Assembly: GCF_032854445.1 (NCBI RefSeq)
Contig: NC_088302.1
Location: forward strand, 45,978,521 to 46,042,520
Source of the DNA: Liolophura sinensis
Taxonomy: Eukaryota > Mollusca > Polyplacophora > Chitonida > Chitonidae
Length of the DNA stretch: 64,000 nucleotides
Direction of reading: 5' to 3'
The position numbers and the translations under genes are program-made. The first letter of the stretch is position 1, and each line of letters opens with the position of its first letter. Below, piece after piece: positions 49,701 to 63,877 of the stretch. The notes beneath the pieces are model-generated. The model worked only from the letters and a program-made list of their open reading frames with translations. It was not told where the DNA came from and searched no databases.

Positions 49701-51500
49701 AATAAAATGATGTCTGTTCGCACTCTTTAACTGCATGCTACAAAATGATCGCATTTCCAATGATTCGGCCAGGCCATGATTAAAAACAAAAATGTTGCGG
49801 GGAAAAGTGACCGAATCACTGAATTCGGGTCGACTCCTAATGTTTTGCAGCCGATAGGCACAAATCCGTTAGGCATACTGTTTAATACCATGCACTACAG
49901 TCTGTGTGGCTCAGTACTGCTCGGTACGTCAGTGCATCGTTAGATCACTTGACACACATCTGTGTGGCTAATACCTTATAATAGTGCAATTGCACTGCAC
50001 AATAACCAGACCCCGTTTTAAATCCATAGGTTCTAGTGTAACAAAAAGACTGTGTTAAAATTTCGAACTCTCTCTAGTTTCGAAGAGAGAATAAAATAGA
50101 TGAAATGAAATCTGCCGGTAATTCCACGACATAAAAGGATAAGACAATTTATCCTTGGAAAGGATGGGTATGATTAAACTTTAAGAGACGAATTGGCAAA
50201 CATATATAAAAATATGTATAAAGAAAAAAGTTATAAGCATTTCGTATTTAACTTATGGAAGGTTAAATATATATTAGCATTTGAGCTTTTGACATGTAGT
50301 TCGAATGTGTTCTCCAGACTCGTATGCAAACTGGCATTTTTACGCCAAGGCATACACGCTTTTACGGCTTATTGAACTTGTCTATTTCGTATTCTTACAA
50401 GGCACACTGTTTTTGGTGAAAGAAAACTACGCTTACGAGAGTCTGACAGAATCCTACAGATTTACATGGACACTGAATCCATTCTGATTGACTGGTGTGA
50501 TACATAGACAAGCCCAGGCTACGCCTAGCCTAAGATGAATTTTAGGTGTGGTACATTTATTCAAGCGCGACACAATTGCACTGTTTAACCATATCAGGAA
50601 ACCATATCTCCAGTATCAGCCAATCAGAATAGATTCTGTATCCCTTTTAAGTTCTAAACTTAATTGACAAGTCTTACTACCAGACTGTTATTCTTACAGA
50701 TCACAATCGTTTCCAATCATATTATTTATTATATTCAGAATTTCAGGGACAGTACTTAACTTTATTCTTTGTGTGTAAATAAATAGCAAACATCGTCTGG
50801 AGGTTTCGCATAATCTTGGCCTATTCCAGGTTTCCTTCCCCTTAATTCTCACCGAGATGGATGAAGTTAATTTAGCATTTTATTCAGTAAGGCATGAAAA
50901 TGAAATTTTGTGCTGAATCGTGTATGTTTTTAAGAAGCATGTAGTTAAAAATAACTTGTTGGGAATCCTTGCTTTTATGTTTGCTCTACTTATACGAATG
51001 CGTCTGTATATACAAATAGATCGTGGTCTCCCGCGGAAAAGTTTCTGTTTGTCTACACGTGAGTTGATATATAGATTTCTGTTATACAATCCACCAAATT
51101 TTCTTCAGTTTAATATTTATGTTATTGATTATCATTTTATGAATAATCAATACTGTTCTTAGTTATTGCTTTAGACGATACGTGTATTGCATTACTTATG
51201 TCTCTCACTGTACATGTATATGTAAGTGGGTAGACGGTTTATAGCTCATTGGTTTTGTTATGACGTGAGGTATCCATGCAGTACCTGCAACAATGACAAG
51301 TTCTATCCAATACAAGCGCTCTATACGTGTAGATAGTTCTCTGCGCGTGGTTGTTTTACGGTGTTCTCCTCAGCGAAAGCAGATTTGCAGGTATCGCGCA
51401 TGAGAATGCGTTCCTTTGAGCAGGTTACTCTCTCCAGTCTGTCTGACCTATTTATGTATATAGGATGTGGACTAATAATAAACGAAGCATTCCGTGTGAA
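46794..51500. other. PSMD9 3' flank and intergenic DNA, no gene seen
   Basis: This should begin with the PSMD9 3' UTR; an AATAAA occurs near 48281. The 121-codon plus-strand frame at 48964-49329 and other short frames have no recognisable domain and no flanking splice or start context. The only clear element is the SINE at 49478-49636. Confidence 0.55.
49467..49647 (-). mobile_element. 5'-truncated SINE with 11-bp target duplication
   Basis: The element 49478-49636 reads on the minus strand: CCGTACGTGG..., GGATAGTCTTGGGTTTCCCC, CCATAATGCTGGC, GAGTACGGCGTAAAACACC and a TTTATTAATTTATT tail. The duplication CTTAGTTCATA flanks it at 49467-49477 and 49637-49647, so this is a single young insertion, truncated at birth. 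Confidence 0.9.
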
Positions 51501-51805
51501 CATATTCCTGAGCGGACTCGTCAGTGAACTGTGACAAACAAACCGACAGCGTGCATTCTGCTGGAGACAATACTCTGGGGCACAGCGGGTACGCGGTGGG
51601 GGGAAGCCGACCTGTATAGGCAACATCGGCCGGGACACGGGCCGAACTTGGACGTGTCGTTCTGTTGTTATAATACTACCACAGTATAGGAGTAGAGTTA
51701 CAGCTGTAGAGCATAGCTTTATTTTAGAGTGCATCCGTGTCAAAAGTGCAGCAAGTTGAATATAACGGTATTGTGCAGATGCAGTGCTGTTAGCTTTACT
51801 CAACC

Positions 51806-51815
51806 ATGCCGACAG
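51806..51815 (+). CDS. Candidate first coding exon (a) of an unrecognised gene
   Basis: ATGCCGACAG followed by the consensus donor GTAAGT. The start context is CAACCATGC. It ends in phase 1, and joining to the exon at 63890 gives MPTDSTLLEEQDWETNG in one open frame. The join would need a 12.1-kb intron. The upstream 300 bases contain a TATTTATGTATATA stretch at 51448-51461, but no proven promoter. The minus-strand 160-codon frame over this spot (51321-51803) looks spurious. Confidence 0.5.
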
Positions 51816-53199
51816 GTAAGTTTCTCTGTTAACAAAACTTGCAGTTAGGCCTATATAGCGTTGAGTTTTCTGTCTGTACAGATCTCCAGTTATTCAACTG
51901 ATGTGCACAAGTCGAACCTGGAAAGCAAACAACAACGAGTGTGCTTGTTGTACATATTTATGCGATGCAAATAAATCAGGTCTCGGCGGATCTGTTAGTA
52001 AGTTAGACTTAATTCTTACGTTTACTACTGTTTAAATACTACCGGTATTTGACAGCTGACTAGCTGGATGTGAACGCAGTGCTTTCTAAAGCACTTGAAT
52101 GCACCCCATAACACATGGGCAAACATAACAAGATCTCCGTTCATCTTGTGGTGAGCTGAGTAGTCAAATGCGACAGAGTTTACTGTAACCTGCCAACAGT
52201 TGAAATGTCAATGCATGAAAAGCCATATGGGACAACATTACGGTTGACGTTTCTTTTTTTCCTCCGGAAATTGACCAAGCCCACACTGAGTATCTAGCGT
52301 TCATTTCAAAGTGTTTATTTGGTTTGCCGGATATGTTGCATTATTTTTGCCTGTCTGCAGCTTTCTCCTGATTGTGACTTTCGAGTATTATACGTCAATG
52401 CAGTCAGTACTAACATATATTTTTCCTCACTAGCAAACCTCCATCCATGAAACCAATTAATCTACTTATTGATTAATTAGTATGATAATTTAGATGCTAT
52501 TATGTATTAGTGCAAACAATAATACTTGATGTACTTTGTAGTTATACCAGTTAGGCTACACTATTAATGTACGGAACAGTTTCAGGCTATATCCTGGCGC
52601 ATATGGGTTTAGATAAGCATGATAGCAGACTTGTTAGCCACAAATGTGGCAAATCCAAGCAGATGTGTGTATTTATCTGAAAACTGCAGTACATATTATG
52701 AAAGCCTGACAACCGCCATTTCGTGAGTAGTTGCATAGTATATGGTACGCTACAAACAACAACTGTTGACATGCGTTGATGGTATTCACAATCCAGTATG
52801 TAAAGAACAGCTGGCACCATAGTAAACATCCCTTAGTACAGCTGAAAAGTTATCTGTACAGCCGCGGAGGCGTGCATCCACGTGTCGCCAGGTATCCACA
52901 TACAATAATGCTGTTGAACCTAATCCAATCAATCATTCAATACAGTTTTGATTGATCGATTGTGTAGTGAATTATGAAACTCATACGTGTCACATTCTCT
53001 AGAAGAGGTATGAAAGAATTCAATGAAATGAGGTGAGATGACAACTTGGGAATCTGAGGCTACTTTCACATATCTATTCACACCTATTTACGTTCTCAAA
53101 AATGTTTTCATATAATTATACCTGTTCTTTAGTGCCGTATCGTGTCTGGATGGAACCATTTTCCTGGACAGGGTTCACTGGACATTCATATGATATATA

Positions 53200-53640
53200 C
53201 GTCGGGCGTTTAACATCGTCCAAGCTGAGATTAATGTATAGACAGTTTAGCATCGTCCAAACTGATATTAATATAGCCATTTTATCATCTTCCAAACTGG
53301 TGTTGATGTAGACATTTTACCATCTTCCAAACTGATTTTGATGTAGACATTTTAGCATCTTCCAAACTGATATTAATATAGGCATTTTATCATCTTCCAA
53401 ACTGGCGTTGATGTAGACATTTTAGCATCGACAAAACTGACATTTTGCATAGACATTTTAGCAGCGTCAAAACAGATATTCATATCGACAGGTTATCATC
53501 ATCCAAAATTTGTTTGTGTAAAGACAGTTTTGCGATATTCTCTAATATTAATGTTGACAGTCTCATAACAGTTAATACAAACAGTTTAACAGTTTCCAGA
53601 CTGATGTGGATAAAGACAGTTCAGCAGTGTCCAAACAGCA
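53200..53640. repeat. Degenerate minisatellite of about 36 bp
   Basis: Roughly 12 diverged units of TAGACATTTTAGCATCGTCC-AAACTGATATTAATG. Unit length varies and divergence is high, so the array is old. Confidence 0.85.
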
Positions 53641-53937
53641 TTTTCTGTCGCAGCCAGTGGCGTGTATTTATACAGCCTATTTGTTGACATTTGTTCGTAT
53701 TGGGCTGTGTTTACACCTGCGTGTTTACAGGTATTGACCCTTGTGGTACAGGGTATGTATACAGACGGGAGTCGTCCGGACCATCTGTTACGAACGGGCA
53801 CGTGTTTGGGGAGTGGACGAGGAGAGATTCCATCTGTCATGTAGTGGTCAAGTGGACAGTGGCCTCTTTGACCATACTGACCGGTACAACAATCAGTGGG
53901 CTTGGGTTCATGCACACAAACACAATGTCGTCCACTG

Positions 53938-54006
<69 letters not shown>
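53938..54006. repeat. (TA)n microsatellite
   Basis: About 34 pure TA dinucleotides. The flanks are not inverted repeats, unlike the tract at 59929. Confidence 0.97.
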
Positions 54007-54007
<1 letters not shown>

Positions 54008-54439
54008 CTTATCTTTATGATCTGACTGACCATCACAACAATGTCCATTTGATTACGACACAAAGGTTGTGTGCCTGATAAGCTTCCAGCTATACGTCAC
54101 GCATGTGTCATTGTTACCATTTTCTCCTTGTTACCATGTATTATCTCATTGTAACCATTAGCCGATGCCTCATTAACCAATTACCTCGTCACAAAGCCCC
54201 GGCACATCTGTCTCTGCAGGTCTGGTCATGCGCACATATCAGTCTGCGTTAGAAGAGGGTTAATCAAACGTATTGTGTCATGATGTACGGAGATATCTCA
54301 TGCAGCAATCTGGATTTCGACGCTGTCATGCGGCAGGCTGGATTACATTGATGTCATGCGACAGCCTGGGGCACCAGTTGTCGTGTGACAATTTCGAATA
54401 CCTTGACATTCTCGAATACCCTAGGGGAACGGGTAGTAG

Positions 54440-54720
54440 CTAAGTCAGTAATGTGCGACTCCACGAAGCCCAACCACGAGACACTCGAGGTGCGTGTTCA
54501 AACCTGGCCTTGGACGAGGAATTTATAGATTTGTACATTCACCGCACTCATTGTTTGAAGGAGCTTTGGTTACAGTGATAAGTCGACAGCGTTCGTAGGC
54601 CCGTTTTGGTAACCGCTAGCCTTGCACCTGTATGGCGGCCAGTGTGTGCGTTACATGTGGGAAAGATAGTCAGTCATTTGCGTTAAACACGTCATTCATT
54701 CATTCAGTCAATCTATGCCT
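54440..54720 (+). mobile_element. Second SINE-like family, about 280 bp
   Basis: GTGCGTGTTCAAACCTGGC resembles a tRNA B box. The 3' end has GCGTTAAACACGTCATTC followed by a short (ATTC)n tail ending CAGTCA. This is different from the (AAAT)n family. Ends and target duplication were not resolved. Confidence 0.55.
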
Positions 54721-57339
54721 ACATGTAAGTGTTGTGTGCATGCAGCCTGGTTTACCTGTACATCTGCCGGAGCTCTTTGCTATCGGTATACTCAAAGAAA
54801 GCCAATACGTACAGAAAGGAAATCTGGACCTTATTGTCGAATGGTGAATTATTGGATTAATTCCATTCAACTGATTATAATTGTGTGCCGTTTAGTGTCC
54901 GTCCATGAACAACGATATTAAAGAAGCAGGGACTCGATTCATCAAGTAATCCACCTACTATAGTGAATTAAAGAATCATCGATTATTCACCAGAGTATGA
55001 CCTAATTATCCCACCAGATAATAATGCAGCTCATTTTAAAGTCGGTGAAAAGTCCGTGACATCTCAAACTAGTCATTTCACCAGTAAATTGCTGACGAGT
55101 TCACGCGCTAATAAATCCGATTAGCGGGGAATCAAGTCATTATTATATAATGAGTAGATCCGTCCACTAGATGTTGCACGAGTAAGTGGGTCGAACTGTG
55201 AAGATATCATTGCTCCAGTCAGTAGTGAATGGAAGATTTTCTGATCACCTCGTCATAGTCTGTCCTAGAATATACATTTATAAGTAATGTCGTACGAGGT
55301 AAAACCCCACGCATGCATACACACATAGGTCATGTTATCAGTGACTTAGGCAGTCAGTAAAATAGAAGACAATTGCGGTAATTCTGCGGACAGTGCAGAA
55401 ATCATAATTACATGGAAAAGAGTTCTACGTCTTCGAATGAATCAAACGCATTTACCTTACATTTTGTCATATATGTGTATGGAAGACACGCATTTTTATC
55501 CATTGCCTATTTTCGAGGTCAAACGGTTAAGTCATGGAAAAACAGAAAATAATTACAAAACAAAAGGCAATATATTTGTCTGCAGTGAGCTAGTCATGTA
55601 CTCTGAGCGTATTATTTGCATGTGTGAAGTCATACTGATTTGACCTAGCGGCTATTACAATTATGTGGTGTGTGCATGGGCAATTAGCTGAGGTTTGTCA
55701 GGGGCGTGCTATTTACATGCTTAAATGTAATTATATTTTGTTATATTATATTCATATAAAGTTATTAATATAAGGTGTTGTCGATCTACATGTATATATC
55801 AAAAGGTGCAATATCGCTACTTCTGTAGGCGTTGTTTTCTTCTTCATAGACATCTAGGCCCACCTGTACAAGGTATGTACACTGTCCAAAGAACTGAGTG
55901 GTACACATCAGGCATATATGGCTCAGTGATACCGTCATCGATATCCCACTATATGCAGATATATCTGTGATGTAGCAGCAGTCCAAAAATCAGACTTAAA
56001 TTCCTGTTAAAAATTAATAGATTAATTTTTTGAGTGTGTTGTACCACTGTATGATGCAAGTGAAATATCTATTCCAATTTAACGACTTAATACCACCACG
56101 CATGCGCAGATCACATAGACCTACATCGGTTTCTTTTATGCATTTATTGTACCATAAGTCAAAGTCCGAGTTGTACAAGTTGGTATATCCTGGAGTTGAG
56201 CTTAGTTTATCCGGCGATGGTATAATCATCATGTAATACTGTCACTCAGTGCAGTTTATCCGGCGGAGGTATAAGCATCATGTAATACTGTCACTCAGTG
56301 CCTTTATAACACATATTCTGTGTAAACACACAGCAATATGTTAACTTTTCATGCAGCTGTATTGTTGTCCTATGTATAGGCCTATAGGCCGTATGATCTT
56401 GTTTACAAACATTTCACTGAGTGACATATTGTCGATCAACTAACGGTATATTTAGTCCTGAGGATTGAGAAGGCTGTGGTGACTGTATCATATGGCATGA
56501 CATACGCGCACTGGTGTATACATACATGAGCTGTGATACTGACACAGATCGGCTTGAATGACAGATGTACATGAATTTATATATTTCACTGACCCACATA
56601 TGTATACATGAAAGCCTCAGTGTATTTCATGCCTGAATTTTTTTTTTCATTACATGCGATGTTCTGCAGTTTGACATGCATTGTGTGCGAGCACGTATAA
56701 TTACAGGTGTATGTAGTTTAAAAGTGGAACGTTAAATATCTGTATAGGAGACGTAAGAAGATGACCTCAGACACATTGCTGTACATGTAGGGCAAAACGT
56801 ATATCTTATTTAGTTATATAAGCGCAATATTTTTGACGCCATGCAGAGTTTTAAATAATTCGACGACAAACAGCATAGGGTTATAGGCTTGTCCCTGACC
56901 AATTTAGTCACAACCAGGATTCCAGCTCTACTCGGAAGATCTGTGATGATGTACACCAAACAACCTACACATCTATATATATAATTACGCTGATTGATGC
57001 ACTGTCAAAATGTAACCCAAGAGAGGGGAGGGGAAACACAAGTTTCAGCGCAGAGAAGTTTAATACTGGAACTGTTGGTCTTGATTTTTCTCCGATAATG
57101 TATGCTGATTCAATAGATCTTGAATGCTAATATGTGTATGTCCTGATACTCAACTTTATGGTCTAACACATGACTATAGGGGCATTAAGATTAAACATCG
57201 AGCACTTTTTGATCAAAGCTTGTACGTCCATTCCTTTTTTGTTTTTAAGTGGGTGGCGATATAAGAAAATCAGATTACTACATACGACCCTAACCTTTAG
57301 GTGCATTGGCGTTTAACGTTACATTAAAGAACACTTCAA

Positions 57340-57410
57340 TTACATGCATATATGATGGTGGAGAGTTTCGTGGGCGGAGGAAACCGGCGTGCAGGAAGTA
57401 TACCACCGCC
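57340..57410. mobile_element. Small SINE-like remnant
   Basis: GATGGTGGAGAGTTTCGTGGGCGGAGGAAACCGGCGTGCAGG resembles the inner part of lophotrochozoan SINEs (the 'GGAGGAAACC' block). It is too short to classify. Confidence 0.35.
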
Positions 57411-57824
57411 CAAATAAATATATCCAAGAAAGTTGTTCTGATATTTTTATCTGTTCAGATTTAAGAATAAAAATTAGACAGCTAAGTACGGTTGTTATAT
57501 ACTGCTTTTTGACCTTAATGTCAGTAAGGCTTTAGCTCCTTAACCTGAAAGATAGCCCCCTGACAGAGCATGCCTAAAATTCAATGTTCGTCCCGTCGTC
57601 TCTACTGCATAGTATTAAAGTACGATTTATAAAATCGCCTAACCCACGCAGCCCTAAAGCACAAACTTGATACCAAGTTTAACAGACAGTGTTGGTTGAG
57701 ATTTAAGCTGCTAAAACGAGAAACAAAGAAGGATGAAAGCTTTATAGGCCTAACCCGCTTAACGAGTATCGCTATCACATCAGGTAGGCTATGCGAAACT
57801 CACTATTCCTTTAAATATGAGTTA

Positions 57825-58235
57825 ACGAATGTTGCTTTTGTTTGAGGCAAGGAGTGTTGCTTTTGTTGGAGGTAATGACTTTCGTGTCTGTCTGAGGTAA
57901 AAAGTATTGGCGAAGAGTATTGCCTTTTTCAAAGGTAAAGAATATTGCTTTTGTCTTAAGTAACGAGGATTGTTTTTTTTCAAGGGAAGTTTTGCTTTTA
58001 TCTGAGGTAACGAGTATTGCTTTTGTCTGAGGTAATAGTTATTGCTTTTATGTGAGGCAAAGAGTATTGCTTGTATTCGAGATTACGAGTATTGCTTTGT
58101 CTGAGGCAAAGAGTATTGCTTTTACCAGTGGTATAACGAGTATTACTCTAGTATGCGGTATAGAGCATTGCACTCGGAGGTAACAAGTTATTGCTTTTAT
58201 ATGTGGTAACAAGTATTACTTTTGTCTAAGGCGAG
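57825..58235. repeat. Degenerate minisatellite of about 30 bp
   Basis: Some 13 imperfect units of ACGAGTATTGCTTTTGTCTG-AGGTAA, with strong length and sequence variation. Confidence 0.88.
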
Positions 58236-59262
58236 ATGTGGCCTATATCATTTCCAGTGCGTAGGAAATCTGCCTGTAGAGTCTACCTTTAGAAGTGGCT
58301 TGAGAGTATCTTCATTTATGATTATAAGGTACATGAATATATATGCCTTAGTCACACCTATGCAACTGAAACCAACAGATCCATCGCTGATATCGGTCTG
58401 TACAAATATCAATATTTTAGGCAAATCCAAATTATTTATTAAAAAGGAAAATAAACCACATGAAATGGCGTAGTTTCCCTGGTGGTTGGCCGCGTCGCTA
58501 TACCTAGCTTATGTGTATGCATGGTTATCAGTATAGCCTGATACTATTGGTGAGAGTAGGATGATAAACGCCGTGCTCTATATTCCCTGTTGACATTTTA
58601 CCATCCCGTGTAGGCCTATATACATCAAATCTCAGGGATATATTTCCGCTCACTAAATACAGTGTAATCGTTATGGATATTTCATGTGTAAGCAATCTTG
58701 CAGATGTGAAGTGTATTTTGGTAATGCAGCTTTTCCCAAGCTGGGACAGACAGAACAATACAATCGTGTACTCAGATTATTGTCTGTACACAGACACACG
58801 TGTCAGTTTGTTTGTATATGCCTAACTGTTGTAAATCAGCGGACCAATATTACATATACATGTATACAGCAAATAAGGATGTCCCATCAAATAAGGACGG
58901 TAATGCTTATGTAGAAGAAATCAAGTCCGTATTTCAGTGTTTTTGATGCGAATGTAGATGAAATTTGTCAATTTAGTTTCACTCTGAAATTCTAAAGACC
59001 CTAATATTAAAGAGTGGGTTAATACCTATATAGCTACGAGGCTTCAACTGTGACACATGCACTGTGCAAGCTGAAAAGTTGCATCTCTCTGTTCATCTTA
59101 ACTATAATAACGATTTATTATGATTAGGTAATGATTTGTTGATAACGATCGATGTTTATGATTACTTGGATAAAGAGCACATTTAAGTGATATGGTGGGG
59201 AACAGAAGAGTCACTTCCTGTTTCCAGATGTTGGTTAAGAGTTTACATAATGCTATCCATGG

Positions 59263-59484
59263 CCAAGGGTGTTAGCACGCAAGCACGGCGCAATGACTCA
59301 AGAACCTTTCACTAATGCGGTCGCTATGAGTTCAACTCCAGCTCACGCTGGCTTCCTCTCCAACCGTATGTGGAAAGGTCTGCAGCAACCTGCGGATGGC
59401 CGTGAGCCGTAATGCTGGCCGCCATCGTATGTGAAATATTCTTAAGAACGGCGTAAAACACATCAAATAAATGAATCAATAAAT
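59263..59484 (+). mobile_element. Nearly full-length SINE
   Basis: GTGTTAGCACGCAAGCACGG, CACTAATGCGGTCGC, GAGTTCAACTCCAGCTCACG (B-box region), TGCAGCAACCTGCGGATGGC and ACGGCGTAAAACAC with an AAATGAATCAATAAAT tail. It lacks part of the tRNA-like 5' end and a block after GGATGGCCGTGAG. Confidence 0.88.
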
Positions 59485-59909
59485 GTAATGCTTTTCAATT
59501 CAAGAAATGCGTAAAGTGTTGAATATATTTTACCTCCATTTTCCCAGCAGTCCGTCCAAGTATATATGGTTTAGCAGTTAGAAATCATCGATTCACGTTC
59601 TCCCGGGTATATATATTTTAATCAATTTTTATAAATTAATATGCGTTCAATACGCAATGCTGCAATGAAACAGCTCCAACTGACCAAAATGGAATAGTTT
59701 ATGGTCTTGTGTGTAGAACTAAAAACTGAGCAACACAACTTGTTACGGTTCAGGATATACTGTAACGTAGACTGAATGGCATTTTATGTATTTACAGCAC
59801 TTAAAACGGAGCGATATATAGGGATGTTTGCGCTGTAATAAAGCACATACAATCCCTTATATACGGAGCATATACTTAGTATTATGTATTGTGTTATTCA
59901 TATTCTTGT

Positions 59910-60045
<136 letters not shown>

Positions 60046-61401
60046 TACAATGTTAAATCACCGGCTCAGTTTCGTAAAAATGTAAATGTTAACATTGTTA
60101 TCTGTCGTTGGCTTATAGTTAATTTGTGCATATCTCTTCTTTTTCCCCTTTTTCGCGGTAAGGATTGGTTGTGTTTAACGGAAGGAACTTAATGTTTATA
60201 TGCAACTTGGCCAGAATCCCATGCCCAATAGTGCAGTGCTAAATCCGTGAATTTGGCCAAATCCTCGACCGGATTAACGGATTTAAGACGGATAAGTAAA
60301 TCCCTGGTTTCATGGCCCATTTGCAGCCTCTCGCTGTCCCGTCAATGCTAGCTGACCACGTCGTTTGCCAAAGTGGATAGACAAACGTATCTATTCCCAG
60401 GCAATATTGGGAGGTAATTGTCAAATCATGTACTCGCTACTCGGCGTGTACTTCATCCCACTTATCTCCGTATGTATGATAAAGGTTTATTTTACTGTCC
60501 GATTCTAAACAAGCGAGGGAAAAGCCGTGGTAGAAACGCAAAGCACCTGTCATGACGGCTGTCTAGCATTGACAACAGACCTGGATGCTCTTGATGCAGT
60601 CCAACATATAGGGATCGGTTACCGCTTTGAACGATATTATGGGTCAAAATTACTTCCACATTTTGACCAAATAATGTCTTATGAAATAATTGCCTGAGAT
60701 TCTGGACTTTCCAGCTGCGCATGGGCATAAAAATAGCTTTACGGACACGTGATAAATGCCTCCGTGATGAATTACAAAGTGGCCGTGTAATTGCTCCCCG
60801 CATGCAAACTGCAGGGATTCGTGATCTTGGTTTTTGGTGGGATATATGTAACACGGTAGCTATTTCCATGCAGCACCAGTGATATTTACAATCTGTATAA
60901 ATCTGTTGTAGACGTGTATTCGGTACCTCCCAGCGGAGCATTCCCTGGGGTAGCGTGAGAATAGTTGTGCACTGCACACTCTCGGAGGTATTGTTTCTCC
61001 CCTATAGTTCTTCATTGGTCCACCCTCAGTTGCTGCTTTTCATGGTACACGGACGGGAACGTCTGTTTTCCACGCCGACTTCCCAGGGTGATATATTTAT
61101 CGTTGGACCGACGGAACTGACCCAGCTCTTACTGGTCAGCTGTATTATAGCCCCCGAGGGATCAACACGGACGCTGTGAGTTAGATTTCATCTTGACCTG
61201 CTGTTTGTTTGCTATTACAGACAGGAATAAAACTTCCACAGATAGTGTTTGGTGAAATGTGAGGAACAGGGAAGTGTTTTCTATTATACTATATACCGTA
61301 TATACTGAGCGCGGACCAACCATTGCCGCGGAGCGCCTTGCGATTTCCCGGATCATCAAAAGGTTACATTTAACGTTAGAAGTTTCACAGACGTTGCAAC
61401 C

Positions 61402-61468
61402 ATGGTCAAGTGGAGAAAAAGCATGGAGTATACCTGTAATGAGAACGAAAGCGCCGATGCTGAAAAGG
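61402..61468 (+). CDS. Candidate alternative first coding exon (b)
   Basis: Strong start context (GCAACCATGG), then 22 codons (MVKWRKSMEYTCNENESADA...) and a donor GGTAATATA used at 61469. It ends in phase 1, so joining to 63890 reads ...ADAEKDSTLLEEQDW without a break. A CACAG at 61386-61390 could instead be an acceptor, which would make this a second exon with 5' UTR. A TATA-like run (CTATATACCGTATATACTG) lies about 100 bases upstream. The product is not recognised. Confidence 0.42.
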
Positions 61469-63877
61469 GTAATATATATAGTGATGACATGCTTTAATTA
61501 TAGTATATAACCCTATATATAGCTACTATAATCAGTGACATATAATGAAACAGGTAACATAAATGTTAAATCAGGTATAAACCCTGAATTTCCGAATCAG
61601 CCAATCAATTTCTGAGTCCAGAAGGCACATTTTGCAACGGGACTTGGGGTGTTTAATTTCAAAGATAGCTTACAGGTTGTCATTCTTGGAATATGGCAAG
61701 CAAACATGTTATACAGACGTGCAAACATTGTATACCACGTGTTATGTGCAGCATTATGTGTTTGCGTTTGTTTAGTTGGTTAATATGGTGAAATGCTCTA
61801 TCATACCTTTAGCACTAACCACAAAGCTGTATATATACGTGTAGCTGATATGTGTAGGTTTGTATATCACAAACTGCTATAACGGTCATAATGTATATAG
61901 TTGTATATATGCGGTTCAATAAGAAATGTCAAGGTGCATATTGTCAAATTAACGTGATATAACTTTAGGTGCATGGTTACAGTACCTCCGCATAATACTT
62001 CTTTGTTCTTGCAGCTATTCAGGTGAAAGTTTCGGTTTAAAAAGTTTCCGTTGCTCGACGAATAGCTTTGTTAAGGCGGTATTATTATTGCATTGAGTTG
62101 GTTAAGAAAGGGCTCCTTTACCCACGGTTTTGCTCTTCCTGAAGATAGTAACACATTCCCGCGGTACATATATGATACGTCGTAACAGATGCCCTTTGCT
62201 ATACAGGTGCACACGTATTCACAACTGCCGAGGAAACTCAATGCGTATATATCTATACCTGAAACTTTTGAGGGTGCTGTTTACATGATGGGTATTCAAG
62301 GTCTATCTATAGAGCCGAAAATGTTTCCTAAAACACGATCCATCTTTTCCATTGTTGAATAAGACACACCCAGTATAAGGCAGAGTGAACAGTAACAAGT
62401 ACGACTGGATATCGGGTAATTACCTTAATTAATTCAGTGTTCATATTTAAGGCTACAAGCCCAGGTATAAGTAAGTAGGCTCGCACAGTCGCGATAACGT
62501 GTCAAACTGCCAGCAAAAGTAACGAACAGCAAAACAATTTTGATTAAACTTCGGTGAACCAGGTTAAGTCTATATTATAGGCTTAATTAGTTTACATCCT
62601 AAAATAGGACCCTATATTTCACATGACTATCTTGTCTTCCTATATAAGAAGGTAGCGTCAAGAATCACGTCACATGATCAATTATTTCAAATTTGAATCG
62701 CACGATCCTACATTTGATTGATCAGATCAGCTTATCCGATGGAATGGCGGCCCTAACTGTCTCTGTTATCGTTGATATTTTTCTTTCTGAACCATACTGC
62801 GGGATTTAATGCCAACGAACAAAAAGAAACCTACCTGTTCATAGTTTCACGGGCTTGAAAGTTGTCTATAGAATGGTGTATATATATAGGTGGTTGGTAC
62901 AATGTATACATAGGTGGTTGTAGACTGTGTATATAGGTGGTTGTACAATGTATACATGGTTGTGCAGTGTATACATGGTTGTGCAATGTATACATAGGTG
63001 GTTGTGCAATGTATATATGGTTGTACAATGTATACATAGGTGGTTGTACAATGTATATGTAAGAGGTTGTACAATGTGTACATAGGTGGTTGTGCAATGT
63101 ATATATAGGTGGTTGTACAATGTATACATGGTTTGCAATGCATACATAGGTGGTTGTACAATGTATACATAGGTGGTTGTACAGTGTATACATTGGTGGT
63201 TGTACAATGTATTCATTGGTGGTTGCACAGTGTATACATAGGTGGTTGTACAATGTATACATCGGTGGTTGTACAGTGTATACATAGGTGGTTGTACACT
63301 GTTTACATAGGTCGTTGTACAGTGTGTATATAGGTAGTTGTACAACATATATATAGGCGGTTGTACAGTGTATACATTGGTGGTTGTACAGTGTATACAT
63401 TGGTGGTTGTACCGTGTATATATAGGTAGTTGTACGATGTATATATATAGGTGATTGTACAATGTATACATGGTTGTGCAGTGTATACATAGGTAGTTGT
63501 ACAACGTATATATAGCTGGTTGTACAATGTATATACAGGTGGTTGTACAATGGATATATAGGTAGTTGTACAGTGTATACATAGGTGCTTGTACAATGAA
63601 TGTATGGTGTATGAAGCATTACGCTATATATATGTGTATTTCTGTGATCTGATATACACAATAGTCACGGCCATGAAGACAACAGCATATTTCCATATAC
63701 TGGTTAATTGCAGCGTCCAAGTATGTCCATGTACCAGTCTCCATGACTATCCAAGATTATTAGCGCATGCGCCATGCAGTAATGTTCTGTCACCTTTTTC
63801 TGAAGAAAGGTACATCTTGCATTGCTTCAGAACCGGGTTAAATTTTCGTGTAATCCTTTGCGTTCCTTGTTGAACAG
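61469..63877. other. Probable intron before the last exon, no gene seen
   Basis: It holds the 23-bp minisatellite at 62872-63600 and otherwise no element I can name. The 276-codon and 238-codon minus-strand frames there are repeat artefacts. Confidence 0.45.
62872..63600. repeat. 23-bp minisatellite, about 31 copies
   Basis: Unit TATACATAGGTGGTTGTACAATG with many point variants and some shortened units. No stop falls in the reverse complement, so all three minus-strand frames stay open for hundreds of bases and give Tyr/His/Cys-rich nonsense proteins. Confidence 0.97.

Noticed and set aside
51321-51803. 160-codon minus-strand frame
   Set aside because: No recognisable domain, no splice context, and it lies antisense to the likely 5' UTR of the proposed gene at 51806.
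53691-54020. 109-codon frame ending in Tyr-Ile repeats
   Set aside because: The Tyr-Ile run is the (TA)n microsatellite, and the rest has no recognisable features.
60492-60977. 161-codon minus-strand frame
   Set aside because: No family resemblance, no conserved blocks, and Arg/Cys-rich composition as in chance frames.
62831-63661. 276-codon minus-strand frame rich in Tyr, His, Cys and Thr
   Set aside because: It is the reverse reading of a 23-bp minisatellite with no stop codons in any minus frame; overlapping 238-, 107- and 97-codon frames show the same nonsense in other phases.
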